Source: Pyropia yezoensis (lineage: Eukaryota; Rhodophyta; Bangiophyceae; Bangiales; Bangiaceae). Taken from it: a stretch of DNA of 64,000 nucleotides. The translations under genes were made by a program, and so were the position numbers. The stretch covers positions 25,332,020-25,396,019 of the forward strand of contig CM020620.1 of the NCBI GenBank assembly GCA_009829735.1, read 5' to 3'. Position 1 is the first letter of the stretch, and every line of letters starts with the position of its first letter. Positions 41,043 through 52,516 of the stretch are shown here, one piece after another. A model generated the notes under the pieces. That model saw only the letters and a list, made by a program, of their open reading frames with translations. It made no database searches and had not been told where the DNA came from.

Positions 41043-42950
41043 CTAGCCCTCACGTGAAGGCGAGCGTCGAGACCTACGTCGATAACGCTCCCCACCAGTC
41101 GGCGGGGCCGGCGGCTCCAAGTCGGAACCGTCGCGCCCCTCACGGTCGCGCAAGTGGCGACGACCGCGGCTACCCTTCTGCTTAGTCTTGCGCGCAAGTT
41201 GGCGACGCAGACGCCGCATCGACTCCGACTCTGACGGAGTGGATGACTCTGAGACGGAGTGAGACAACTCGCCTTCCGATACGGAGGGAGAGCGCCGGGA
41301 GCGTCGGCGACGACGGCGAGGAGGCGAGTATGCCCGGCTCGCACGACGATTGCCACGCCCAAGTGGGGCTGGCTGGGGCATAATAGCCCCGATGCGAGCC
41401 AACTCGGCCGTTATAAACTCCGCCACCGACTTGCGACTCGCGGTCGCCACCGCAGTACGAACGCGCTCCTCAACATGAGGAGTCTCGGAAACTTGAAGGG
41501 TTGCGGTCGACGCGGCCAACCAGGAGATGGTGCGCACCAACGTGGTGATCATCATTTCTGAGGTCAGAGGCGTGGCCGGTAACACCACCTTAGGTTATAC
41601 CGTCAGAAGGCTGGCCCCCAAGTTGGGGGACACCGGGGTGGACGACTCAACGACCAAGCTAATCGGGATGTCCCCGTGCGGCTGGTAGGGGACAAAAGGA
41701 AGTGGAGGGGCACGCCGAGGTGGCGGTGCCCGGGTGTAACTGCGTTCCCTACTCGGGGCCCCCGCAGTGGGTTGAGTCATGTGGTCATCATGAGAGGGCA
41801 CGGCCATCACTATGGCCTTGTCCGGGGGTGGAGCAGTGTGGCGATCCACCCCCGGGGCATACGGGTAGTCCCCGATGCCCAGTCCCTTTTGTAGTACCAC
41901 CCGGCCGTCGTGAAGTTCACGAGCGACCCATACGAACTGGCAAAGTGCGCCATCGTCCTTGGGCCCACGAGTGGGGCGGCGCAACTTGTGCTCGATGCTC
42001 TCCCACTCAAGTAACTTGTGGAGGCGGAGCATCTCCTCAAGTAGAGTGACTTGTCCTGATGAGCACCCCTCAGCAACTAGCTGATGGGTGAGCTGTTCCA
42101 AACCTTGGATGAGCCGAAGGGGAAGATGCCAGAGCATCCCCCGCCGCTGGACACAGGACACCCACGTCGACATGACCTCGAGGAGCCACTGGGTGGCCAA
42201 CATGGCCCACACCAGATGATCTGGGCTAGCCACCAACATGGTGGAGCCGAAGTGGTCAAGCAACCGGGGTAGCAACGCAGGGAACCCGTAGGGGACCTCA
42301 ACTGAAGGCCACCACTCGGGCTTCTTAGGATAGTACTGCTCCTTACTGGCAGCGGACTGCTGCGGAAGCTCAAGATGAGCCGAGATCACCAAGTAGGGAC
42401 CTCGCCGGAAGTCCTTCTCCATCCGCACATCAAAGCGATGAGTGTGCGGATCGGCCTTGTGAAGGTACGGGGGGCGAGCTGCCACCGCGTCCCAGGTAAA
42501 GGTCGGCAAGTCGCCGGGACCCTGGATAGTTCCCCCGCGGTCCATCATGCCCTCGGCCCGCTGTACGTCTTCGACCTCCTCATCGTCCAGGAAGGCAAGC
42601 TGGTCCATCCTGAAGCCGGCCGGGAACCCGACCCTACGGGGGTACTTCTCCTGAAGGCGGTCCCACACCCGACCCATCGCTGTGCCAAGTCGGCCACAGC
42701 GAAGAACAGTCAACCCCTCCTCATACAGAGGCCAAGCGGGGTAAAACCACCGCCCCAAGGCCTCACGCGGGACAACGTGTCCCGCTTCCGGGGGAGACCC
42801 CGCCGTCAACCCAAAGCCGGGTGACGCGGGAGTCCCATCCCCCGGAGCGATCGCGGAGCCCCCGCCAGAAGTCCCGGCGGGCGCTGCACCGTATGAGGTG
42901 TCCTCCATACGTTCGTCGAGGGAGTCCGTCTCCACCCCCGGGGTCGCCAT
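41043..42950 (-). pseudogene. Antisense ORF of A-III, one nonsense codon
   Basis: Close homologue of the A-IV antisense ORF with ATG at 42950 (MATPGVETDSLDERMEDTSY). The frame is conserved over 635 codons except for one TAA at about 41592-41594, where A-IV has a Tyr codon (TVYP). The folded region and the RS-rich C-terminus (RRASRAYSPPRRRRRRSRRS) are both retained. The high similarity to A-IV makes them members of one subfamily. Confidence 0.82.
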
Positions 42951-43292
42951 GGCTCTCCCCAACTTAGGGAGAGGCGCCCTGGCTAGAGCGGCACGAGACC
43001 CGCCTCGAGATGAGGGGGGCTCGGATCGTGGGAAGAAGGGTGGCCTCCCCAGCGTGGGGCGGCCCAGAGGAAGGTGAAGGGGATGAGGTGGTGGTGGTGG
43101 TGAAGTGAGTACCGGGGAGAGCAAGCTGCCGAGTGGGCAAGCTTGAGGAGAGGGGCGGTCAACGTGACCGCCTCCACGTCCACGTTACGTACTCGAGGGG
43201 GGACAGCAAGTCGCGCCCCCCAACGTTAAGACGTGCGTTTACGCACACCCTCACAGGGCCGACCGGGTCGGTCGGAACTGAGGAGAGGGGAG

Positions 43293-43762
43293 TGTGGCAG
43301 TATTCACCCCCAGGTAGGGGGGCAACACGTGCCATGCAAGGGGCGGCAGGCCACTAGCCTGATCCGTTCCTCCCCCTGCATTTGGGTCCATATTCCCTAA
43401 GTTTGGGGATAGTTAGCTTAGTAGTAAGTCCAACTTGGACTTGAGGGTTTTCTGCCTTTATCCTCTTGAATATTCGTGTGGCCCGGTGGGCAGGTGCTGG
43501 GGTGGGAGATTCTGAGTGGCGAGATTCTGAGGGGACCCTGGGGCGATAAGGGGAGGGACAGCGGGGCTTGGCCCTGCGTCCCCGTCCCGACCAAGAAACT
43601 GTTGGACCACACACCATCTTCTTGTTTGTCAGTGGGGGGATTGCCCCACAACAGGGATAGAGTGGGTGCGACTTGCACTTCTTCCGGTTCCCCCGACACG
43701 GGAGGCAGCCCTTGTACACCGCCCCAACTTGGGTGCCGCGTGTGCGAGAGGTTTTTGCCACA
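43293..43762 (+). repeat. 3' LTR of A-III
   Basis: 470 bp from TGTGGCAGTATTC to TTTTTGCCACA, preceded by the purine tract GAGGAGAGGGGAG. It is much closer to the A-IV LTRs than to those of A-II. The right flank is antisense-ORF sequence of A-II. Confidence 0.92.
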
Positions 43763-44024
43763 GTCGACCGCAGCGGATAATCGTCAAGCCCTCCTCGTAT
43801 AGGGGCCAGGGTGGGTAGTCCCACCTCCCCAGGGCCTCCCGTGAGGTGACGGGGCCTATCTCCTTGGAAGAGCTCGCCGCCAACCCCGAGTCGGGTGGCG
43901 CAGGCATCCTATCCTCCGGGGCAACCGCGGAGCTCCCGCCGGACCGCCCGACGGGTGCTACAAAGCGAGCCATGTCTTCTATACGCTCGTCCAGGGAGTC
44001 AGACTCCACCCTGGAGTACACCAT
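43763..44024 (-). pseudogene. Antisense ORF of A-II, N-terminal fragment
   Basis: On the minus strand, MVYSRVESDSLDERIEDMAR to SREALGRWDYPPWPLYEEGL and IIRCGRL, clearly the start of the family A antisense ORF, then cut by the A-III LTR. The rest of this ORF and the end of A-II pol are missing from the window, so a deletion accompanied or followed the insertions. It stands to the 3' LTR of A-II as expected. Confidence 0.8.
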
Positions 44025-44349
44025 GTCTCTCCCCAAGTTAAGGAGAGGCAGCTTGGTCGCAACTGCTCGAAACCAACCTCGAGTTGAGGGGGACTTGGAT
44101 CGTGGATATATCGTGGGCCTCCCCAGCGTGCGGTGGCATGCGGTGAAGTTAGTGGTTGGGAAAGGTGGTGGTAAGGTGTGCACAAGCTGCGAAGTAGGCG
44201 AGCTTGAGCAGGAGGACTGTCGACGTGACTGCCTCCACGTCGAGGTGACGTACCGGCGGACAGCGAGTCGCGCCCCCGGCGAGTGCAACACGCACTTGTA
44301 CACCCCTTCTCAGGGCCGACCGGGTCGGTCGGAACATGAGAGAGGGGAG
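44025..44349. other. A-II leader of antisense ORF and polypurine tract
   Basis: Non-coding by comparison with A-IV. It ends in a purine-rich tract (GAGAGAGGGGAGA) directly before the LTR. No other gene is seen. Confidence 0.6.
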
Positions 44350-44816
44350 AGTGGCAGAACTGGCCGCACGCAGGGGAGCAGAGCGCGCCATACTGGGACG
44401 GGGAACAACCGGTTTGACCCGTTCCTCCCTTCGCATTTGATCCCGAACTTCCATAAGTCAGGGATTATTTGCTTGACAGTAAATCCAACGTCGATTGAGG
44501 GTTTTCTGCATTTTTATCGTCCTGAATTTTCGTGTGGCCCGGTGGGCAGGTGCTGGGGCAGGAGAATCTGAGTGGCGAGATTTTAAGGGACCCTTGGAGG
44601 ATACGAGGAGGGACAGCGGGGCTTGGCCCTGCTTCCCCGTCCCGACGAAGAAACTGCTGGCCCACACACCATCTTCTTGTTTGTTAGTGGGGGGATTGCC
44701 TCACAACAGGGACAGCGTGTGTGCGACTTGCACTTCTTCCGGTTTCCCCGACACGGAAGGCAGCCCTTGTGCACCACTCCAACTTGGGTGCTGGGTGCGT
44801 GAGTGGTTTTTCCACA
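44350..44816 (+). repeat. 3' LTR of A-II
   Basis: 467 bp. The first base is mutated (AGTGGCAGAAC for TGTGGCAGAAC) and the end reads TTTTTCCACA (G lost). It shares GCAGAACTGGCC, CATACTGGGACGGG and other positions with 3491-3959 rather than with the A-III/A-IV LTRs, but with many substitutions, consistent with an old pair. The right flank ACCAT resumes A-I RT. Confidence 0.85.
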
Positions 44817-47800
44817 ACCATTGCCCCCGAGGACAGGCAGCAAACTACCTTTGCCTGCCACTGTGGTACATATCAGTCCACGCGGGTGCAGTGCGGGCTG
44901 TGAAACTCGTCGGCGACTTTCCAGCCCGCCATGGACATGATTCTGGCCGGAGTACGGTGGCAAATCTGTCTGGCGTACCTAGACAACATCAGTGTGTTCT
45001 TTCGAACTCCGGAAGAGCACATTGACTATCTTGGTAAGGTGTTTAAGCTACTTGCTGAGGACTGCGTGTCGAAGAAGACCAGCAAGTGCCACCTCTTCAC
45101 TCAGGAGGTGGAGTACATGGGACATGGTTTCCGTCCGGGGCGCCTCAGTGTCAACGAGGACAATCTGAAGGCCATCTTAAGGCCCAGTCCCGGACACAGA
45201 CCTAGATGAGGAGCCTCCTGGGGATGTGCAACGTGTACCGACGTTACACAAAGGGGTTCGCCAACGTGGCGAAGCCGCTGAACGGGCGAATAAGCTCGAC
45301 GCTGCCGAAGAACCTGCCTCCCCCAAGTCGGGTGGAGCAGATCGCCTTTGAGACCCTTCGGGATCAGTTGCTGAACCCTCTCATCTCGGTTATTCCCAGG
45401 ATGGGAGGCGACTACGTCCTGGATGTGTGTGCTTACTGTGACCAACTTGTTTGTGTGCTGCTGCAGCAGCAGCCGGACAAGGAGAACTTGCCGGTAGGAT
45501 ACTTCAGCAAGGGGCTCAATTCGGCGGAGCGATAGTACGGGGTCACCGAGTTGGAAGGACTCGCCGTGGTGTGGGCGGTGACGTCACTTCGTCCCTACCT
45601 GGAGGGTGAAAAGTTTATCATCCGCTGCGACCACCGCGCGTTGCAGTTCATGTTTAAGACGGATGGCACCAACACACACCTTAACAGGTGGCGAGTGTGG
45701 CTGGAGCCCTTCAACTTTGATATCGTGTACCGCCCAGGCAGGCAACATGCCTTGGCCGACGGCCTCTCTCGGGTACCTACCGAGGGGCCGGATACTAGTC
45801 CTGTCGACGGTGACATCCCATCGTCGGGGTGGTTCCGCGGTAACGGCAGGTAGTGATTCTCAAGGCGCCAGCGAACAAGAAGTACTTGCCCCTGACGATG
45901 GAAGCAGTCGTGAAGGCCCAGGCCGAAAATCCCTTCTGCAAGTCGCAGAAGAAGGCGTTAGACGCAGTGGTGGAAACGCGGATTTCATCGGAGATGATGG
46001 CCTCCTCTTGAGGAGAGGGGCGATCAAGGGGGCTGAACAACTTGTTGTGTTCGCATCCCTCAAGGACAGTATCCTTGAGCGGGAGCATAGCGCTCCCACA
46101 GGTGTTCACGTGGGGTCTAGTAAACTTTACCAGACCCTGGGTCTAGTAAACTTTACGAGACCCTGCGGACCCGGTATTACTGGCCCTTAATTGTGGTGGA
46201 CACCTACAGTTGGGTGGCTGCATGCACAAGTTGTGCGCAGAATCGCCTGATTGAACGGCGGCCTACCACAGCCATGCTCCTGTTCCCGGCTAGGGAGCCC
46301 TTCGCCGCGTTGGCGATGGACATTCTTGGACCCTTTCCAGTGACCGAGGATGGCAACAAGTACCTCCTTGTCATCTGCGATCGCTTCTCGAAGCTGACGC
46401 GAGCGATCGCCCTGGCAGAGGTCACGGCCATGTCGGTCATGTCAGCCTTCATAGATCACAGGGTGGCCGCGTATTGCATCCCAGACAGTACATTGTCAGA
46501 CAACGGACCGCCATTTGCGTCCGTACTGCTTCAGGGAGTGCTGGATATGTTAGGGGCTCGTGCAAGCTATCAGTGCCACCCGCTACCACCCACAAACTAA
46601 TGGGCATGCGGAGCGCATCAAAAAAAACTATTGTTCGGCAGCTGCGCCACTATTGCAGTTCTCCATATTTCGTCCCATGTGGACAAGAGCGAGAGCAGAC
46701 TGGGTTTGACCAATGATTTGACTCAGATGCTGCCTCTCTGGCCAATGACTGCTCTGCATGAGGGTCCGTTGTTGTACGAACAGAGTGATCGGTGATTCTC
46801 TCGGGATTTCTGACCACTTCGAGGGCAGAACAAGCATTGGCTGAGCGCTTCGGACTGTTCTTGACAGATATGACCTGAGATAAAGGGCCAACCGGCGAGA
46901 TCCGATGCAAAAACAAGAGTGTTTGGACCAACCAGCGTTCGTTGCAAGAGCAGTTGTGGCCACAGCCAATCATCAGGTTCTTCCGACAGACGTGTTGCAT
47001 CGCGCCATTGGTAAGCCCTCTGCTGCCAGCATGCGGTTGGCCCTTGCTCTTGTACACTTGCTCTTGCTCTCGTCCACATGGGACAAAATTCGAAAAATTG
47101 CAATATGTGAGTGAGCACGTGAAAACGTGGGACCAATACACTTCTATTTTGACCACCGCCTGTAACTCGCAGGCTCACTCTTCTATTGGGGCGAACTCTT
47201 CGCTATTGTGATTCTGCGCGGCGTGCGGTCTATTGCCGTACAGCGGTCGCTCCCAACTTAGGAGGCCGGTAGAGCGACACCTACTCCTTCTGAGAGTAAG
47301 GTGAAGTTCGCTGCAGGCTCGAGAGGCTCATTTCTGAAATGAGGGCTGAAATAGACAAAGCGCAGAAGCACTACAAGCGTACTTTTGATAAGAAGGCACG
47401 AAGCGCCATGCACGTCCCGAAGCAGGGTGACTGGGTGCTGACACATTTGCATACCCCTACTGGGGGTAAGCTGGTGTCTCAAGCGAAGGGACGATACCAA
47501 GTCCTTCATGAGATGGGCAGCCGTTCACCATCCAAAGTGACGATGGGATCCGTACAGGAAACAGACAGGACGTGGTGAGAGCTGCAACACCTCCTCCAGG
47601 CGACTCGGCTTGGGCGCGTGCACTCAAGGCGTGGCGTCTGCGTTCGGTGCTTGCGGCCAACCAAGGCCCGCAGTAAAACGGCCTCGATAAGGTTGTTGAC
47701 CATGGATGGGATGAGGATGCTACCCGCCTCATGTTGAGGGTGCGCTGGTTTGGCTACCGCGCCAAATACGATACATGGGAATCTGTTGAGGACCTCCCCG

Positions 47801-47931
47801 CTGAGAAAGATTGGGCTTACTGCGCCCGGAACAGCATAAGCCCAGACTGTCCTTCCTTAGCGTTAGGGCACGTCAAGTGGCATTGCCAAGAGAGTACTTC
47901 AAGTCGAAGTGGTACGCAAAGTGGCTTTTAA
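44817..47931 (+). pseudogene. pol: pol of A-I, right part, heavily broken
   Basis: The RT resumes at the IAPED codons (frame broken) and continues MDMILAGVRWQICLAYLDN, so the YxDD box has lost its second Asp (Asp to Asn). RNase H (CDHRALQFMFKTDG), integrase zinc finger (SWVAACTSCAQNRLIERR), first Asp (AMDILGPFPVTEDGNKY), second Asp (LSDNGPPF), then MITE-2, and at the end the chromodomain MLRVRWFGYRAKYDTWESVE. At least six stops or frameshifts, among them near 45200, 45535, 45850, 46010, 46570 and 47570. There is a small local duplication near 46120-46165 (repeated GTCTAGTAAACTTTAC). Confidence 0.85.
46653..47103. mobile_element. MITE-2, Tc1/mariner-like, in A-I integrase
   Basis: 451 bp between TA (46651-46652) and TA (47104-47105). 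Excision restores CGCCAC-TA-TGTGAGTGAGC as in A-IV. Inverted ends: left TTGCAGTTCTCCATATTTCG..., right (complement) TTGCAATTTTTCGAATTTTG..., both then TCCCATGTGGAC(A/G)AGAGC. There is no transposase ORF. The interior again carries CCAAT motifs and shares a GATGATTGGCTG-type block with MITE-1 in opposite orientation, so both belong to one family. Confidence 0.85.
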
Positions 47932-47976
47932 CTACAACCCCGACCCTCTCGCACTCACAACAAAGGCAGCTGCCAA

Positions 47977-49368
47977 CTAGGCACACATGCTAGTCTCACC
48001 ACCCCCCCGGCCCTTACCCTCACGAGGAGGTGAGCGCCGAGACCCACGTCGGTAGCGATCCCCGCTATTCGGCTGCGCCGGCGGCTCCAATTCTGGGTCG
48101 TCACGACCGTCACGGTCGCGAGTGTGACGACGGCCGCGGCCGCTAGCCTGCTTCGTCTTGCGCGCAATTCAGCTTTTCAGACGCCGGACCAATTCGATGT
48201 CAGACGGAGCGGATGACCCCGACGCGGAGTAAGACAACTCATCTTCCGTCACAGAGGGAAAACACCGCGCGTGGCGGCGACGACGACGAGGAAGCGAGTA
48301 CGCACTGCTCGCCTGACGCTTGTCGCGCCCATGTGGGGGCCGATAAGAACATGATCGACTCGATGCGAGCCAACTCGGCCGTCACAAACTCCGTGACCGA
48401 CTCGCAACTCGCCGTCGCGACGACCTCACGAGCGCGCTCTTCAATTTGAGGGGTCTCCGACGTCTGGAGAGTCACAGCTGACGCTGCCAAGCACAAAATG
48501 AAGCGCACAACGTGATGATCAGAATCTGAGAAGTTCAAAGCGCGGACAGCAACACCATATTTTGGTAGATCGTCAATAGAGTCGCCCCAATGTTGGGGGA
48601 CACAGGCGTGGACGACTCGACCGCAACGCCGATCGGGATGTGCCCATGCGACTGATACTGAACAGGAGGAAGAGAAGTTAGACGCCGGACAGGCGGAGCC
48701 CGAGGGTAGCCGCGACCCCAAGTTGGGGCCGCTGAGGCGCCTTCCGCTATTAACTCTTGGTACGTCGCCACGCCCACCACCGTCCCCTTTTCCGGAGGCG
48801 GCGCGGTGTGGTGATCTACCCCCGGGGTATAGGCGCATTCCCCGATGCCTAACCCCTCCTTGAGCACCACCCGGCCGCCGTGAAGTTCACGGCCGAACCA
48901 GACGAGCTGGCGAAGTGTGCCGTCGTCCTTAGGCCCACGGGAAGATCGACGCAACTTGTGTTCGATTCTCTCCCACTCAATGAGCTTGTGGAGCTTCAGC
49001 ATTTCCTCTAGTAGAGTGTGCTGGCCCGACGGGCACCGCTCAGCAACTAGCTGAGGGGTGAGCTGCTCCAATCCTTGGGTCAGGCGTGGCGGTATGTGCC
49101 AAGACATCCCGCACCGTAGCACGCAGGCCACCCAGGTCGACATGACCTCGAGGAGCCACGGTGTTGCCAACATGGCAAGCACTAGGTGGTCCGAGCTAGC
49201 CGTCAACATGACGGCACCAAAGTGGTCGACCATCCGCGGTACTGAAGGGGGGAACCCGTAGGGGACCTCAACTTGGGGCCACCCCTCCGGCTTCCTAGGG
49301 CAGTACTGCTCGTTGGTCGCCGGCGCCTGTTGCGCAACGTCGAGTTGAGCCGAGGTCACCAAGTAGGG
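47977..49368 (-). pseudogene. Antisense ORF of A-I, C-terminal part (left of B-II)
   Basis: Homologous to the A-IV antisense ORF. From 49368 down to about 48535 the frame is open for roughly 280 codons (VDHFGAVMLTASSDHLVLAM, LLEVMSTWVACVLRCGMSWH, LLEEMLKLHKLIEWERIEHK, RQLVWFGRELHGGRVVL). Further left it is frameshifted but the RS-like tail can be traced to a stop near 47977. It is cut at 49368 by B-II, with the rest at 59634-60190. The open central region contrasts with the stop-ridden pol of the same copy. Confidence 0.78.
49364..49368. repeat. Target site duplication of B-II (left), TAGGG
   Basis: TAGGG is repeated at 59629-59633 after the right LTR. Collapsing the copies restores the antisense-ORF sequence CCAAGTAGGGACCTCG seen in A-IV and A-III. 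Confidence 0.95.
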
Positions 49369-49731
49369 TGTAGCACAATAGGAATCCGTCGCACGTCCAC
49401 TCTCAGGGAACACTCACCAAGGGGGATCGGCACCAACGTCACCGGGAGGCCAAGGTTGCTGTCCTTGGAGCACAAGCCACGGGACCAAGATGGGAGCCCA
49501 AATGGGAGGGGTTTGTTGTTCTACCTTGGCCGGCGGTGGATTCGCCGCCGGCCCCCACGTTATAAACCCTCGGAGACACTATTAACTACCCTCCACCCCA
49601 ACATGCAAGTCCCTCTGGTCATACGTAACTTATAGATACCGTGACCAGTACGGACTATCAACTTGAAAGCCAAGGATTAGAAGTAGCCCCCCTAATATGA
49701 GGGTCACAATATGGCCAACCATATTGCTACA
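49369..49731 (-). repeat. 3' LTR of B-II
   Basis: 363 bp, TGTAGCACAATAGG to ATATTGCTACA, with the GC-hairpin and TTATAAA box characteristic of family B LTRs. Confidence 0.92.
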
Positions 49732-50316
49732 CCCCCCCTTAGATTCGGCCCGTCCTCGGGTCGAGTTGCATTCGGGTTACCGAATGTAAGTGGGTCGCGT
49801 GACCGTTTACCAGTCGGGTGGGGCCTTGCGCCCCGTCGCGACAGACACCCCTTTTCGAGGTTGTCTGAGGGGGGTGCCCCCCTTTGTGTGGTACACACGC
49901 GATCCGTTTTCCGGACCGTTGAATTCCCGATGCGGGTTCTGTTCACGACCCCCCTTTCCGAGGGGTGGTGCAAGCGGATCCGCCACCAGGTGCCTGGTGG
50001 TAGGGGGGCCCCTCTCGTGTGGACGATTGAGTGGGGGCGGGAACTGCCCGCGTTGCGTGGGGGCGGTTGGGGGTGACCCCCCTTGCTTACCCCGTGTGGG
50101 GGGGGCGTGGCTCCGGTCCAGGTGCCTGTGTGGAGCGCCCCCGTAGCTCGGCTGGCGCGGGTCGTCCCGCGCTGCCGCATCGCTCGTGCTGAGCTGTGCG
50201 GTTATAAGCACGGGTACCCGCGCTTCCCTGGCTCGTCCTGCGCGAGCGTTCCTTGTACCGGGTCGAGCCGGCCACGGCTTTTCTGCACGGGGCGCCCCTG
50301 CTACCCCGGTTGCACC
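49732..50316 (+). promoter_or_regulatory. Polypurine tract (minus) and promoter/leader of antisense ORF in B-II
   Basis: The minus strand reads CTAAGGGGGGG directly before the 3' LTR (49742-49732). The remaining region is conserved with B-I over its whole length, with few indels, although it encodes no element protein. A TTATAAG box (50202-50208) lies 109 bp before the antisense ORF ATG. An antisense promoter here is inferred from conservation and the box. Confidence 0.6.
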
Positions 50317-52503
50317 ATGTCGGACCCCCAGGTACCCGGGGGCGAGGACGACCTCCTGCTTGAGGAGGAGGAAGAGGTGATGGTGGACGACGTTCTCGTC
50401 TCTGCCACTGCCGCCGAGTGTTTCTTGGCAAGCTCGTCCGAAAACGAGGGCGACCGGGTGACCGTTCGCGTGGCTCCGGACGGTGCTCCGGGCGGTTTGT
50501 CGTCCGTGTGCAGCGGCACGACGGCTCCGTCGGGTGGCGGGCAACCGCGGGTAGCTGCTGCGTCTACCCCTACTCCTTCGGCGGCCCGAATGGCTCCTTT
50601 CGCCGGTGCCGGCGCGGCTCAACCTCAAGACGGCGTTGCCGGCGTGTCGGGCGGTTATGGTGGCACCCCGACCGGGACGGCGGGTCAAGACGGCGCGGGT
50701 GCCCGCCCGGGTGGTTCATCCGCGGCTGCGGGTGACGGGTCTACCCCTGCTGCCCCCGAGGTGCCCCCGTCGGGCTCGGGTGGCGGCGTTGCTCTGCCCG
50801 CGGTGCCGCGGGCGTCTGGTGGTCAAGGTGGGTCTACACCGATGGCAGTGGACTCCGGTAGTTACTCCGGGCGGGCGCCCGCCCTTCTTCTTCCTCCTCG
50901 GCCGCATGCGACTCCGGCGCCGGCCCCTCTTCCGGTGGGGCATCCCCCGGCGCCCCCTATTCTTCCTGGTCCTGCCCGGGTTGCCCCGTTGGGTGGCGGC
51001 GTCGCCGTGGCGGCGGGTCAACCCGCCTTGTCGATGTTCGACTTGGTGGCTCGGGTTCGAGGCCTGACTGTGCAAGAGTCAATGGAGTCCGATGGGCGGA
51101 TGCGGGTGGACTTCCACCTGCCCCATCCCCGTGGAGAGTCCTCCCGGCGCGTCAAGGTGGACCCGAGTTGGGAGCGGGAGTTGGTGCGGCTGGTCAACCA
51201 GCCGAACGCGGTGCGGGTGGAACACCATTGGATCCTGAGTCAGCCGGACGACCGGCATGCGCAGCTCTGGCGCACCCGGGTGGGACGGGGTGAGGTCTAC
51301 CTCGACCCCGCCTTCGGGGTATGCGACCTGATTGCTCCCGTGTTGCCGCGGGAGGTTGACTACCCGGCTCGTGCACGGGGGATTGCGGCGGCGGCGGAGC
51401 CGGTTGCGTTTGGGGAGACGGTGGGCGACACCGGTCGGTATCCCGACTTCGCTTATTACCCGGGGGTATCCCCGTATCTGTCGTTGACGGCTCCCTACCC
51501 GCGTATGGCGGGTTTGAAGTCGGCGTCGAGCTGGCGACGTAACCATGGTGTCATGGCGGATGCGTTCCGCACCGATATAACGTGTGCGTTGCAGACCGGC
51601 AACGGTCGTGCGCCGGTATACACTCCCGTGCGCCCGCCTCTGTGGCAGGAGGGGTGGGAACCCGCCCCTGCTTTCCGGTTTGACACCGGCTCCTGTCTCC
51701 GATACTTCGGGAGTGTGTTGGCCTCCCGGCCGGTCCACCCGTTGCAGGGTACCTTCACCCTTGAGGTTACCCTCGGGCAGGCTTCCTCCTTCTCGCTGTC
51801 CGTCCGCCGGCAGGGGCGCCTGTTTCATCTTCCGACGGGTGTCCGTCGGCACATCGCGCAGTTGGGCGTGGACCTGATAGCCGCCAAGACCGGGTTGGCC
51901 CGGGAGTTCGAGGCCCTGCTGGCTGTTCACGATGCCGTGAACTGGGCTGGGGTGTTGGCCCTTCCCCCGTACCGGGACCCGCAGGCTGGGGCTTCCCCCT
52001 TGCCTCGTCACTCGTTGCGTATCCGGCGTACTCAGCCGGGTGAGCCCAGTTGCCATGGGTGGGCGTCCACCGAGGCTGTTGCTGACCTGGGTATTCCCAT
52101 GGTTATCCATGACCCTCTTCAGGTTCTTTCCCCGTGGTTCGGTAACCCGATACCGGCGGCGGTTGGCCGTCGTCCCCGAGAGTGGGGCTCTGCGGGTGGG
52201 GAGCGTGAGGTGTCCCGTCGTCGGGCGGAGTCCCGCCGGGGTTACGGTGGAGCCCCTTCGGTAGGGTCCTACCGAGCCTCGTATCAGGTGCCACCGGCTC
52301 CGGTGGTAGCCGTGTCGGCTCCTGTGGCTCCTCTGGCTGCGCCAGTGTCACCTCCCGTCCAACTTCTTCCGGTTGGTTCATGCTTGGGGAGGTCATCCTC
52401 CCTCACTTTGTGTCTTGGCTTGGGGAGGTCCTCCTCCCGTGTAGGCCCCCTAGTTACTTCGATATCATCGGAGTTAGCCTTTACCTTTAAGTTAACTTAT
52501 TAA
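50317..52503 (+). CDS. Antisense ORF of B-II, unknown protein (728 aa)
   Basis: An intact frame opposite to gag-pol, beginning MSDPQVPGGEDDLLLEEEEE (an acidic start) at the ATG conserved with B-I; the frame is open further upstream, but that part is the leader. Residues ~45-230 are Gly/Ala/Pro/Ser-rich and probably disordered. Residues ~240-640 look folded (LVARVRGLTVQESMESDGRM, WERELVRLVNQPNAVRVEHH, LRYFGSVLASRPVHPLQGTF, GVRRHIAQLGVDLIAAKTGL, AREFEALLAVHDAVNWAGVL). The last ~40 residues (LGRSSSLTLCLGLGRSS) replace a longer helical C-terminus still traceable in B-I, so this C-terminus is probably secondary. No known domain, no transmembrane segment, and no visible similarity to the family A antisense protein. 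Function unknown. Confidence 0.8.
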   Translation: MSDPQVPGGEDDLLLEEEEEVMVDDVLVSATAAECFLASSSENEGDRVTVRVAPDGAPGGLSSVCSGTTAPSGGGQPRVAAASTPTPSAARMAPFAGAGAAQPQDGVAGVSGGYGGTPTGTAGQDGAGARPGGSSAAAGDGSTPAAPEVPPSGSGGGVALPAVPRASGGQGGSTPMAVDSGSYSGRAPALLLPPRPHATPAPAPLPVGHPPAPPILPGPARVAPLGGGVAVAAGQPALSMFDLVARVRGLTVQESMESDGRMRVDFHLPHPRGESSRRVKVDPSWERELVRLVNQPNAVRVEHHWILSQPDDRHAQLWRTRVGRGEVYLDPAFGVCDLIAPVLPREVDYPARARGIAAAAEPVAFGETVGDTGRYPDFAYYPGVSPYLSLTAPYPRMAGLKSASSWRRNHGVMADAFRTDITCALQTGNGRAPVYTPVRPPLWQEGWEPAPAFRFDTGSCLRYFGSVLASRPVHPLQGTFTLEVTLGQASSFSLSVRRQGRLFHLPTGVRRHIAQLGVDLIAAKTGLAREFEALLAVHDAVNWAGVLALPPYRDPQAGASPLPRHSLRIRRTQPGEPSCHGWASTEAVADLGIPMVIHDPLQVLSPWFGNPIPAAVGRRPREWGSAGGEREVSRRRAESRRGYGGAPSVGSYRASYQVPPAPVVAVSAPVAPLAAPVSPPVQLLPVGSCLGRSSSLTLCLGLGRSSSRVGPLVTSISSELAFTFKLTY

Positions 52504-52516
52504 GGTTCGGGTTTTG

